Source: Streptomyces sp. TRM68367 (GTDB lineage: Bacteria; Actinomycetota; Actinomycetes; Streptomycetales; Streptomycetaceae). From it: DNA of 47,134 nucleotides. The stretch's first letter is position 1, and each line of letters opens with the position of its first letter. This document shows, in pieces, positions 1 to 8,260 of the stretch. Below the pieces are notes generated by a model. The model searched no databases. It saw nothing but the letters and a program-made list of their open reading frames with translations, and was not told the origin of the DNA. The stretch covers positions 1 through 47,134 of the forward strand of contig NZ_JACTVI010000065.1 of NCBI RefSeq assembly GCF_014495685.1, given 5' to 3'. Position numbers and translations under genes: made by a program.

Positions 1-78
1 GCATCACTGGCCATGCACCCACCGGGACCGAGAGGTCACAACCCTACTCGTGAGGGCTGCAGAAGGGATGGTCCTCTA

Positions 79-561
79 ATGAGCAGCAGGCCCGCCCCGT
101 TCGACGAGCTCGACCGGAAGATCGTCACCGCGTTGATGGCGAACGCCAGGACGTCGTTCGCGGAGATCGGCGCGGACGTCGGGCTGTCCTCGACGGCGGT
201 CAAGCGCCGCGTGGACCGGCTGCGCGAGACGGGCGTGATCACCGGGTTCACGGCCACGGTGAAGCCGTCGGCGCTGGGCTGGCGCACGGAGGCGTACGTC
301 GAGGTGTACTGCGAGGGCGCGGCCCCGCCGCGGCGGCTCGCTCAGGTGGTGCGCGGCTATCCGGAGATCGCCGCGGCGATGACGGTGACGGGCGGCGCGG
401 ACGCGCTGCTGCACGTGCGGGCGCGGGACGTGGAGCACTTCGAGGAGGTGCTGGAGCGGATCCGCGCCGAGCCGTTCATCCGGAAGACGATCAGCGTGAT
501 GGTGCTGTCCCATCTGATCCCGGAGAGCCCGGAGGCGGGCGCGAGTCACCCCGCCCCCTGA
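79..561 (+). CDS. Lrp/AsnC family transcriptional regulator
   Basis: A 160-residue regulator of the feast/famine family. Residues about 10-55 (FDELDRKIVTALMANAR, then SSTAVKRRVDRLRETGVI) form the N-terminal winged helix-turn-helix. The rest is the ligand-binding RAM domain, with the usual alternating strands and a GGADALLHV turn. The ATG at 79 begins just before the HTH and gives the usual family length; upstream in-frame codons would add an unstructured tail. It lies 148 bp before the dimethylargininase/ornithine aminotransferase pair on the same strand, so control of amino-acid catabolism next door is the natural inference. The effector is unknown. Confidence 0.88.
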   Translation: MSSRPAPFDELDRKIVTALMANARTSFAEIGADVGLSSTAVKRRVDRLRETGVITGFTATVKPSALGWRTEAYVEVYCEGAAPPRRLAQVVRGYPEIAAAMTVTGGADALLHVRARDVEHFEEVLERIRAEPFIRKTISVMVLSHLIPESPEAGASHPAP

Positions 562-595
562 GGGCGCAGCAGACATGCGTCGATCTGGGAAAATA

Positions 596-610
596 CGCAG
601 GATTCCTGCG
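596..610. promoter_or_regulatory. 15-bp palindrome between lrp-like gene and ddaH
   Basis: The sequence CGCAGGATTCCTGCG is a perfect dyad: 7-bp arms around one central T. It sits about 100 bp before the GTG of the dimethylargininase gene and 35 bp after the regulator's stop. There is no T-run after it, so a terminator is less likely than an operator. The Lrp-type regulator next door is the obvious candidate binder, but this is inferred from position only. Confidence 0.4.
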
Positions 611-709
611 CCGTTACGCAACTCTTCTCGCTTGTCGCTTGTCGCGGTCAGTTCTTACGGTGGTGTCAACACCCAGTCACACACCGTGAGGAAGCGGAGG
701 AACCCCTCT

Positions 710-1549
710 GTGTCCGACTCCCGTGTGCCGCGCCGGCGGCGCTTCCTGGTCTGCGAACCCAGACACTTCGCCGTGCAGTACGCGATCAACCCGTGGATGC
801 ATCCCGACCGGCCCGTCGACGTGGACCTGGCCGGGGAGCAGTGGCAGGCGCTGATCCGCGCCTACCGCGCCCACGGTCACACCGTCGAATCCGTCGAGCC
901 GGTACCCGGCCTGCCCGACATGGTGTTCGCCGCCAACGCGGCCGTCGTCGTCGAGGGCCGCGTCTTCGGCTCCCTCTTCCACGCGCCCGAGCGGCGCCCC
1001 GAGTCCGTGCCCTACGAGACGTGGTTCAAGGCGGCGGGCTACGACGTCTACCGGCCGGAGTCGGTGTGCGAGGGCGAGGGTGACCTCGTCCCCGCGGGCC
1101 GGTACATCCTGGCCGGGACCGGTTTCCGCACCACCAGGCAGGCGCATCGCGAGGTGCAGGAGTTCTTCGGCGTCCCGGTGATCGGCCTGACGCTGGTGGA
1201 CCCGTACTTCTACCACCTGGACACCGCGCTGTTCGTTCTCGAGGATGAGGGCGACGGGAACGACGGGAACGACGGGAACATCGTGTACTACCCGGACGCG
1301 TTCTCACCCGGCAGCCGGGAGGTGCTGGCGCGGCTGTACCCGGACGCGGTGCTCGCGACCCGACAGGACGCGCTGGCGTTCGGCCTGAACTCCGTCTCCG
1401 ACGGCCGCCACGTCTTCATCTCGCCGGGGGCCACCGCCCTCGCCGGCCGGCTCGCCGAGCGCGGCTATGTCCCCGTCCCCGTCGACCTGTCGGAGTTCCG
1501 CAAGGCCGGCGGGGGTATCAAGTGCTGTACTCAGGAGATCCGCTCATGA
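710..1549 (+). CDS. ddaH: Dimethylarginine dimethylaminohydrolase (dimethylargininase)
   Basis: Predicted to hydrolyse N-omega-methylated arginines to citrulline and methylamines, in the cytoplasm. This 279-residue protein belongs to the pentein amidinotransferase superfamily. Recognisable parts are PDMVFAANA (substrate loop), YFYHLDTALFVL (catalytic His region), NSVSDGRHVFIS, and the C-terminal GGGIKCCTQEIR, which carries the nucleophilic Cys. The GTG at 710 was chosen because the protein then starts just before the family core; longer reading frames run into non-conserved sequence. An insertion of three DGN triplets sits in a surface loop near residue 182. Its stop overlaps the rocD start (ATGA), so the two are translationally coupled: arginine derivatives and ornithine are handled together. 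Annotations of related genes as arginine deiminase-like cannot be excluded. Confidence 0.87.
   Translation: MSDSRVPRRRRFLVCEPRHFAVQYAINPWMHPDRPVDVDLAGEQWQALIRAYRAHGHTVESVEPVPGLPDMVFAANAAVVVEGRVFGSLFHAPERRPESVPYETWFKAAGYDVYRPESVCEGEGDLVPAGRYILAGTGFRTTRQAHREVQEFFGVPVIGLTLVDPYFYHLDTALFVLEDEGDGNDGNDGNIVYYPDAFSPGSREVLARLYPDAVLATRQDALAFGLNSVSDGRHVFISPGATALAGRLAERGYVPVPVDLSEFRKAGGGIKCCTQEIRS
1253..1279 (+). repeat. Three perfect 9-bp tandem repeats inside ddaH
   Basis: GACGGGAAC is repeated three times without mismatch and adds (Asp-Gly-Asn)x3 to the protein between the strands FVLEDEG and NIVYYPD. The reading frame is kept. It looks like replication slippage in a surface loop. Confidence 0.9.
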
Positions 1550-2772
1550 CCGCACCCTCCTCCCACCGCACCTCGGCCGAGCTGATCCTCGCGGAGGAGC
1601 CGGTCCTGGCCCACAACTACCACCCGCTGCCCGTCGTCGTGGCCCGCGCCGAGGGCGCCTGGGTGGAGGACGTGGAGGGCGGCCGCTACCTCGACATGCT
1701 GGCCGGCTACTCGGCCCTCAACTTCGGCCACCGCCACCCGGCGCTGATCGAGGCGGCGCACCGCCAGCTCGACCGGCTGACGCTCACCTCGCGCGCCTTC
1801 CACAACGACCGGCTCGCCGGGTTCGCCGAGCGCCTCGCCGCCCTGACCGGCACGGACATGGTGCTGCCGATGAACACCGGCGCCGAGGCCGTGGAGAGCG
1901 GCATCAAGGTGGCCCGCAAGTGGGGGTACGACGTCAAGGGCGTCCCCGCCGACCGGGCCACGATCGTCGTCGCGGCGGACAACTTCCACGGCCGTACGAC
2001 GACGATCGTGAGCTTCTCCACGGACGAGACGGCACGCGCCGGTTTCGGCCCCTTCACGCCGGGCTTCCGGATCGTGCCGTACAACGACCTGGCGGCCCTG
2101 GAGGCGGCGGTCGACGAGACGACGGCGGCCGTTCTGATCGAGCCCATCCAGGGCGAGGCGGGCGTCGTCATCCCGGACGACGGCTATCTGACCGGCGTAC
2201 GGGAGCTGACCCGCCGGGCGGGCTGCCTGTTCGTCGCGGACGAGATCCAGTCGGGCCTGGGGCGCACCGGCCGTACGCTCGCCGTGGAGCACGAGTCCGT
2301 CGTCCCGGACGTGGTGCTGCTCGGCAAGGCGCTGGGCGGCGGGATCGTGCCGGTGTCCGCGGTGGCGGCCAGCCGGGACGTGCTCCGGGTGCTGCATCCG
2401 GGCGAGCACGGGTCCACGTTCGGCGGCAATCCGCTGGCCGCCGCGGTCGGCACCGCGGTGGTGGAGCTGCTGGAGACCGGTGAGTTCCAGCGCCGGGCCA
2501 CCGAGCTGGGCGGGATCCTGCGCGACGGTCTGGAGGGGCTGATCGGCAAGGGCGTCGCCGGTTACCGCTCGCGCGGGCTGTGGGCGGGTGTCGACGTCGA
2601 CCCGGCCCTGGGCACGGGCCGCGAGGTCAGCGAACGGCTGATGCGCGAGGGGATCCTGGTCAAGGACACCCACGGCTCCACGATCCGCCTGGCGCCGCCG
2701 CTGACGATCACCGCCGAGGAACTCCAGGAGGCTCTGGGGACGCTGGAGAAGGTCCTCACGCAGGGCTCCTGA
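1546..2772 (+). CDS. rocD: Ornithine aminotransferase
   Basis: Class III PLP-dependent aminotransferase of 408 residues that converts ornithine and 2-oxoglutarate to glutamate semialdehyde and glutamate. Visible features are the MNTGAEAVESG phosphate-binding segment, NFHGRTTT, the LFVADEIQSGLGRTG stretch carrying the PLP-binding Asp, and LLGKALGGG with the Schiff-base lysine at about residue 261. The start is fixed by the ATGA overlap with ddaH and by a GGAG about 8 bases upstream (TCAGGAGATCCGCTC). Coupling to a citrulline-forming enzyme and the nearby Lrp-type gene suggest an arginine/ornithine catabolic unit. The length and the TGAEAVES motif favour ornithine over acetylornithine as substrate. 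Confidence 0.93.
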   Translation: MTAPSSHRTSAELILAEEPVLAHNYHPLPVVVARAEGAWVEDVEGGRYLDMLAGYSALNFGHRHPALIEAAHRQLDRLTLTSRAFHNDRLAGFAERLAALTGTDMVLPMNTGAEAVESGIKVARKWGYDVKGVPADRATIVVAADNFHGRTTTIVSFSTDETARAGFGPFTPGFRIVPYNDLAALEAAVDETTAAVLIEPIQGEAGVVIPDDGYLTGVRELTRRAGCLFVADEIQSGLGRTGRTLAVEHESVVPDVVLLGKALGGGIVPVSAVAASRDVLRVLHPGEHGSTFGGNPLAAAVGTAVVELLETGEFQRRATELGGILRDGLEGLIGKGVAGYRSRGLWAGVDVDPALGTGREVSERLMREGILVKDTHGSTIRLAPPLTITAEELQEALGTLEKVLTQGS

Positions 2773-3072
2773 CCCGCGCCGGGGCCCGGCCGGCGGGCGG
2801 TCACGGCGAAAACCCGGCGTCCGGGACCGCGCGGTCGCTGCCGCCCGGCTCCCAGTGGCCCGCGCGTCGGCGGGGCGCCCGACCTGCCCGAACCCGCGGC
2901 CGGCCCCGGGTAGCGACCCCGAAGGCCAGCCGGCGGACCAACGCGAACCCACCCCCGGCGGTGCCCCGCACGTCGGCCGGGCGAGGCCCCCCCGAGGCCG
3001 CCCGGATCGCACAACGGGGTGAAGATGGGGGCAGGAGGTGGTAGACCACACTCAGCAACAGAGAGGTCGACC
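2773..3072. other. 300-bp gap without a supported gene
   Basis: Very GC-rich spacer between rocD and the phosphatase gene. The short open frames here have no recognisable domain, and none starts behind a good ribosome site. The last 60 bases hold AGGAGGTGGTAG and a GTG at 3019 in frame with the next gene, which I treat as an alternative start. No convincing promoter or hairpin seen. Confidence 0.5.
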
Positions 3073-5526
3073 GTGGGCGCACACGAGGACTACGGCGTGG
3101 CCCGGCAGCGGTTCGACGTGGCCGATGCCGCGCCCCTGATGCTGGACGCCCATGGCGAGGTGTCCAGCTGGAGCCGGGACGCCGAACGGCTGCTGGCGTA
3201 CGAGGCCCCGGAGGCGGTGGGCATGCCGCTGGCCGACCTGCTGGAGCCCGAGGACGCGCGGCGGGTGCCGCAGGTGGTCGAGCGGTGCCGCAGGGACGGC
3301 GCCTGGGCGGGCCTGCTGACGGCCCGCTCCAAGGACGGGCGGCCGGTCAGGGTCATGGCGCGCATCACCTCCGCCCTGGAGACCCGGGGCAGTACGCGCT
3401 GGCTGGTGCTGCTGTCGGAGCTGGCGGGGGCGCCCGGCTGGGACATGAGCCGCCCCGTGCTGGAGCAGATGGTCGCCCACTCCCCTATCGGCATAGCGAT
3501 CGTCGACACCGACCTGCGCTACGTGTGGTCGAACGACACCCTGTCCCGGTTCGGCGGCGGCCCGCCCTCCGCGCGGCTGGGGATGCGGCTGGCGGACATC
3601 CAGCCGGGCCTGGACTCGGAGGCGATCGAGGCGCAGATGCGGCACGTGCTGGACACCGGCGAGCCGGTCGTCGGCTACGAGCACGTGGGAAACGTCCGGT
3701 CGGCGCCGCACCGCGAGACCGCGCACATGCTGTCGTTCACCCGGCTCGACGACGACCAGGGCCGCCCCATGGGCGTGTACTACACGGTCTTCGACATCAC
3801 CGAGAAGCACCGCGCCCGGCAGCGTCTTGCCCTGCTCGACCGGGCCGGCGAGCACATCGGCCGCAGCCTGGACATCATGCAGACCGCGCAGGAGCTGGCC
3901 GACGTGGCGGTGCCGGAGCTCGCCGACTTCGTGGCCGTGGACCTGCTGGAGACGGTCCTGCGGGGCGCGGAGCCGACGGCGGGGCCCCTCGCGGACAACG
4001 ATCCGGTGCCGCTGCGCCGGGCCGGCCACCAGTCGGTGAACGCGGACGTTCCGGAGGCCGTGGTGGACATCGGCGCGGTGGCGACCTATCTGGCCGGGTC
4101 GCCACCGATCCGCTGCCTGACCACGGGCCGCTCCTGGCGCGAGGAGCGCCTCGATCCGCTGTCCCGGGAGTGGGCGGCGGACATTCCGGGCGGCAGACAC
4201 GCCACGTTCCTGGAGCTGGGCCTGCACAGCGTGATGATCGTGCCGCTGCGCGCCCGCGGCACCACGCTGGGTGTGACCACGTTCTTCCGGCGCCGCCGCC
4301 AGGAGCACTTCGACGAGGACGACCTGCATCTGGCCGAGGACCTGGTCTCGCGCGCCGCCGTCTGCGTGGACAACGCCCGCCGCTATACCCGCGAGCGGGA
4401 CGCCGCGCTCGTCCTCCAGCGCAGCCTGCTCCCGCACCGGCTGCCCGAGCAGGGCGCGGTCGAGGTGGCGGCCTGCTACCGGCCGGCCGACGAGCTGACC
4501 GGCCTCGGCGGTGACTGGTACGACCTCATCCCGCTGTCCGGGGCGCGTGTGGCGCTCGTCGTCGGCGAGGTGCCCGGACACGGCATCGGCGCCGCCGCGG
4601 CCATGGGCCGGCTGCGGACCGCCGTACGGACGCTGGCCGCGCTGGATCTGCGGCCGGAGGAGGTGCTCGCGCACCTCGACGACCTGGTGGCGCGGTCGGC
4701 GCCGGAGGAGGGCGTGGAGCCGTACGCCAGGGGCACCGACGTGGGCTCCGGGTGCGTGTACGTCGTGTACGACCCGGTCGACGGGCGGTGCGCGATGGCC
4801 GCCGCGGGCCATCCCGCGCCGGCGGTGGTGCTGCCGGACGGCACGGTCACGTTCGTCGAACTGCCCCAGGGGCCGCCGCTCGGTGTGGGCGGGCCGCCGT
4901 TCGAGGCGGTGGAGCTGTCGCTGGCCGAGGGCAGCACGCTCGCCCTGCACACCGACGGGCTGCTGGCCGCCGACGGCGAGGAGGCCTGGGCGGTGGACGC
5001 GGACCGGGACCGGCTGCGCGGGGTGCTGGCGCGGCGCGCGCCCTCGCTCGACCTGCGCTGCCGGGCCGTGGTCGACGCGCTGGTGCCCGCCCGGCCGTAC
5101 GACGACGTGGCCCTGCTGATGGCGCGCACCCGGCGGCTGACCGCCGGCCAGGTCGCGGTCTGGGACCTGCCCGCCGACCCGGCCGTCGTCGCCGAGGCCC
5201 GCAAGGCGGCCACCCGGCAGCTGGCGGAGTGGGACCTGAACGAGCCGGCGTTCACCACGGAACTGATCGTCAGCGAGCTGGTCACCAACGCCATCCGGCA
5301 CTCCACCGGGCCCATCCGGCTGCGCCTGATCCGGGAACGTGCCCTGGTCTGCGAGGTCTTCGACGGCGGCGCGACGGCGCCCCACCTGCGTCATCCGCGC
5401 ACCACGGACGAGGGCGGCCGCGGGCTGCTGCTGGTCTCCCAGCTCGCCCAGCGGTGGGGCACGCGGTTCGTCCCCGACGGGAAGATCATCTGGGCGGAGC
5501 AGTCGCTGACGGATCCCGGGGAGTGA
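3073..5526 (+). CDS. PAS-PAS-GAF-PP2C(SpoIIE)-HATPase multidomain phosphatase
   Basis: A cytoplasmic signalling protein of 817 residues. Domain order: PAS (about 10-125), second PAS (about 135-255, ending VYYTVFDITEKH), GAF (about 270-435), PPM/SpoIIE phosphatase (about 455-680, with GGDWYDLIPL and AMAAAGHPAP), and a GHKL ATPase (about 700-810, N-box ELVTNAIRHS, G2 box GGRGLLLV). Such proteins act in partner-switching control of sigma factors or anti-anti-sigma proteins, pairing a phosphatase with a kinase-like module. In the metal-binding motif, normally GDVxGHG, the Asp is Glu here (GEVPGHG, Glu499), so activity may be altered. The GTG at 3073 follows GAGAGG and precedes the first conserved residues; a GTG at 3019 is the alternative. 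No membrane segments seen. Confidence 0.92.
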   Translation: MGAHEDYGVARQRFDVADAAPLMLDAHGEVSSWSRDAERLLAYEAPEAVGMPLADLLEPEDARRVPQVVERCRRDGAWAGLLTARSKDGRPVRVMARITSALETRGSTRWLVLLSELAGAPGWDMSRPVLEQMVAHSPIGIAIVDTDLRYVWSNDTLSRFGGGPPSARLGMRLADIQPGLDSEAIEAQMRHVLDTGEPVVGYEHVGNVRSAPHRETAHMLSFTRLDDDQGRPMGVYYTVFDITEKHRARQRLALLDRAGEHIGRSLDIMQTAQELADVAVPELADFVAVDLLETVLRGAEPTAGPLADNDPVPLRRAGHQSVNADVPEAVVDIGAVATYLAGSPPIRCLTTGRSWREERLDPLSREWAADIPGGRHATFLELGLHSVMIVPLRARGTTLGVTTFFRRRRQEHFDEDDLHLAEDLVSRAAVCVDNARRYTRERDAALVLQRSLLPHRLPEQGAVEVAACYRPADELTGLGGDWYDLIPLSGARVALVVGEVPGHGIGAAAAMGRLRTAVRTLAALDLRPEEVLAHLDDLVARSAPEEGVEPYARGTDVGSGCVYVVYDPVDGRCAMAAAGHPAPAVVLPDGTVTFVELPQGPPLGVGGPPFEAVELSLAEGSTLALHTDGLLAADGEEAWAVDADRDRLRGVLARRAPSLDLRCRAVVDALVPARPYDDVALLMARTRRLTAGQVAVWDLPADPAVVAEARKAATRQLAEWDLNEPAFTTELIVSELVTNAIRHSTGPIRLRLIRERALVCEVFDGGATAPHLRHPRTTDEGGRGLLLVSQLAQRWGTRFVPDGKIIWAEQSLTDPGE

Positions 5527-5594
5527 CCTCGGCAGCCCGTCAGGTCCTCATAAACATGTGAAACTGGTGTAATCCAGGCGATGAGGCGGCAGCC

Positions 5595-6824
5595 ATGACG
5601 CATACGGCGATCGACTACGCGGCCGTGTTCCAGGCCTTCCCCGGCGTGGTGGCCCTGCTCACGCCGGACCTGGTCTATGCCGACGTCAACGAGGAGTTCC
5701 TGCGCGTGGTCGGGCGTGAGCGCGAGGAGATCGTCGGCCGCCACCTCGACGACCTCTTCCCGGACAACCCGAACGATCCACGGGCGACCGGCATGCGCAA
5801 TCTGAAGGCCTCACTGAACAGGGTGGTGGCCAGCGGCGAGCGCGAAACCATGGCCCTCCAGCGCTACGACGTGGAGCTGCCCGACCGGCCGGGCCACTGG
5901 GAGGAGCGCTACTGGAGCCTGGTCAACGCGCCGCTGACCGCACCGGACGGCAAGGTGGAGCTGCTGGTGCTGCGGGTCGAGGAGGTCACCGAACTGATCC
6001 GGGCCCGCGGCCGCCCCAGCGGGAGCCACACGCGGGTGCTGGAGGCCGAGCTGTACACGCGCGCCCGTGAGTTGCAGGAGCTCAACGAGCGGCTGCGCCG
6101 GGCCCACGCCCGCGAGCGCGAGGTGGCCCTCGCCCTGCAGGAGGCGATGCTCCCGGCCCGCCGGCAGGTACGGCACCGCCGGGCCGCCGTGCGCTACCGG
6201 CCCGCGGTCGGCGCGCTCAACGTGTGCGGGGACTGGTACGACCTGGTCGACCTGGTGGGCGGGCACCGCATCGGCGTGTCCGTGGGCGACGTGGTCGGGC
6301 ACGGTCTGGAGGCCGCCGGGGTGATGGGCCAACTGCGCAGCGCGCTCAGCGCCGCCTCGCGGGTCGCGGAGGGGCCCGCCCAGGCCCTGGACGTGCTGGG
6401 GCGCTACGCCCATGTGGTGGACGGCGCCGAGTCGGCGACCGCGGTGGCGACGTTCGTCGACCTCGACCGGCACACGATCACCTACAGCAGCGCCGGCCAT
6501 CCGCCGCCCGTGCTGGTGCATCACGACGGCCGCGTGGAGTTCCTCGACCGGGCGACCGACACGCCGCTCGACGCGCGTCCCGAGCCGGTGCCCAGACCCC
6601 AGGCCGAGACCGGCTACGGCGCGGACGCCACGCTCGTGCTGTACACCGACGGTCTGATCGAACGGCGCGGCGAGGACATCGACACCGGCCTGGCCCGCCT
6701 GGCGGACGCCCTCGCCCGGCACCGCACGGACGACCCGGAGCCCCTCGCCGACGCCGTCCTGCTGGAACTCCTGCCACCCGGCGGCGCGACCGACGACACG
6801 GCGCTGATCATCGTGCGGCTGTGA
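5595..6824 (+). CDS. PAS domain PP2C-type (SpoIIE) serine phosphatase
   Basis: A 409-residue phosphatase. Residues about 10-125 are a PAS sensor (FPGVVALLTPDLVYADVNEEF, ending in VEEVTELIRAR). Residues about 140-175 are a charged helical linker likely to form a coiled coil (ELYTRARELQELNERLRR). The remainder is the SpoIIE/RsbU phosphatase, with CGDWYDLVDL, an intact GDVVGHG metal motif, SSAGHPPP and the C-terminal TDDTALIIV. It has no HATPase module, unlike its upstream neighbour, and its metal motif is complete. The two genes are 68 bp apart on the same strand and could be co-transcribed. The ATG at 5595 follows GAGGCGG at a workable distance. Confidence 0.92.
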   Translation: MTHTAIDYAAVFQAFPGVVALLTPDLVYADVNEEFLRVVGREREEIVGRHLDDLFPDNPNDPRATGMRNLKASLNRVVASGERETMALQRYDVELPDRPGHWEERYWSLVNAPLTAPDGKVELLVLRVEEVTELIRARGRPSGSHTRVLEAELYTRARELQELNERLRRAHAREREVALALQEAMLPARRQVRHRRAAVRYRPAVGALNVCGDWYDLVDLVGGHRIGVSVGDVVGHGLEAAGVMGQLRSALSAASRVAEGPAQALDVLGRYAHVVDGAESATAVATFVDLDRHTITYSSAGHPPPVLVHHDGRVEFLDRATDTPLDARPEPVPRPQAETGYGADATLVLYTDGLIERRGEDIDTGLARLADALARHRTDDPEPLADAVLLELLPPGGATDDTALIIVRL

Positions 6825-6863
6825 GCCGCGGTGTATCCGCGCTGCGGCCCCGGACCGCCGCCG

Positions 6864-7319
6864 TCAGGAAGACACCTCGCGCAGGTCCAGCCGCCCGATG
6901 TGCGTCACGTTCTCCCGGTCCTCGGCGTCCTCGCCGGCCGCGCCCGCGAACCAGGCGTCGAGGATCTCCTTGAGCACCGGCGCCGACGTCAGGCGCAGAC
7001 TGAGCGCGAGCACGTTGGCGTCGTTCCAGCGGCGCGCCCCGTCCGCCGTGTACGCGTCCGCGCACAGGGCGGCCCGTACGCCCGGCACCTTGTTCGCGGC
7101 GATCGACGCGCCCGTGCCGGTCCAGCAGCACACCACCGCCTGGTCGGCGGTCCCGGCGGCCACGTCCCGGGCGGCCGCCTCCGAGCACATCGCCCACCGC
7201 TCGTCTGCGCCGGGGCTGAGCGCCCCGTGCGTCAGCACCTCGTGGCCCCGCTCGCGCAACTCGGCGACGAGGAGGCGGGCCACGGGTTCATCCATGTCCG
7301 AGGAAACGGAGATCCGCAT
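6864..7319 (-). CDS. RpiB/LacA/LacB family sugar-phosphate isomerase
   Basis: A 151-residue member of the ribose-5-phosphate isomerase B family, which interconverts aldose and ketose phosphates in the cytosol. The core is QAVVCCWTGTGASIAANKVPGVRAALC, which holds the catalytic-site Cys and the phosphate-binding GTGxSIAANK loop. The ARRWNDANVLALSLRL stretch is also typical. It is convergent with the phosphatase upstream and divergent from the acyltransferase. The substrate cannot be assigned from sequence; several family members act on sugars other than ribose. Confidence 0.85.
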   Translation of the reverse strand: MRISVSSDMDEPVARLLVAELRERGHEVLTHGALSPGADERWAMCSEAAARDVAAGTADQAVVCCWTGTGASIAANKVPGVRAALCADAYTADGARRWNDANVLALSLRLTSAPVLKEILDAWFAGAAGEDAEDRENVTHIGRLDLREVSS

Positions 7320-7474
7320 GTCACCGAGCCTACTCCGGGCGGCCGTGAGTCCCGCGCGGTCACGCCCGGTACCGGCCGCCCGCGTACGCGCCTACACTGG
7401 CAGCCCACGGCATGCCGGTTGACCAGCCAGAACGTGGCCGTAGGGCCCATCCGGCAGAGTGAGGAGCATCCCCC

Positions 7475-8200
7475 TTGTTCTACTACCTCCTGAAATACGT
7501 GCTGCTGGGCCCCCTGCTGAGACTGGTGTTCCGGCCACGAATAGAGGGCCTGGAGCACATTCCGGCGTCCGGCGCGGCCATCGTCGCGGGCAACCACCTG
7601 TCGTTCTCGGACCACTTCCTGATGCCGGCGGTCCTCAGACGGCGCATCACCTTCCTGGCGAAGGCCGAGTACTTCACCGGCCCCGGCCTCAAGGGCCGGC
7701 TGACGGCGGCGTTCTTCCGCAGCGCGGGCCAGATCCCGGTGGACCGCTCCGGCAAGGACGCCGGCCAGGCCGCGATCCGCGAGGGGCTCGGTGTGCTGGC
7801 GAAGGACGAGTTGCTCGGTATCTACCCGGAGGGCACGCGCTCGCACGACGGCCGGCTGTACAAGGGCAAGGTGGGCGTGGCGGTGATGGCGCTGAAGGCC
7901 GGGGTGCCCGTCGTTCCGTGCGCGATGATCGGCACGTTCGAGGCGCAGCCGCCCGGCAAGGTCATCCCGAACATCCACCCCGTGGTCATCCGCTTCGGCA
8001 AGCCGCTGGACTTCTCCCGTTACGCCGGCATGGAGAACGAGAAGGCGATCCTGCGGGCCGTGACCGACGAGATCATGTACGCGATCCTGTCGCTGTCCGA
8101 GCAGGAGTATGTCGACCAGTACGCGGCCGTCGTCAAGGCGGAGGAGGCCGCCGAGAAGGCGGAGAAGGAGCGCAAGTTCCCCCGTATGCCGCTGAGTTGA
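7475..8200 (+). CDS. 1-acyl-sn-glycerol-3-phosphate acyltransferase (PlsC family)
   Basis: A 241-residue acyltransferase that would add the second acyl chain in phosphatidic acid synthesis at the inner face of the membrane. Motif I is GNHLSFSDHF, which contains the HX4D catalytic pair. Motif III is YPEGTRSHDGRLYKGKVG. The N-terminus (FYYLLKYVLLGPLLRLVF) is a hydrophobic membrane anchor. The start is a TTG, chosen because GAGGAG lies 8 bases upstream and the anchor begins there; no better ATG or GTG exists. The C-terminus is a charged helix rich in Glu and Lys. Confidence 0.9.
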   Translation: MFYYLLKYVLLGPLLRLVFRPRIEGLEHIPASGAAIVAGNHLSFSDHFLMPAVLRRRITFLAKAEYFTGPGLKGRLTAAFFRSAGQIPVDRSGKDAGQAAIREGLGVLAKDELLGIYPEGTRSHDGRLYKGKVGVAVMALKAGVPVVPCAMIGTFEAQPPGKVIPNIHPVVIRFGKPLDFSRYAGMENEKAILRAVTDEIMYAILSLSEQEYVDQYAAVVKAEEAAEKAEKERKFPRMPLS

Positions 8201-8260
8201 GACCTTCGCTGTCGGCAGACAGCCATGGAGCGGCAGATCCGGTCACCGTAGGGTCACGGC

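Noticed and set aside
3019..3072. Earlier GTG start for the large phosphatase
   Set aside because: The added 18 residues are not PAS-like and the later GTG has GAGAGG at suitable distance; kept only as an alternative.
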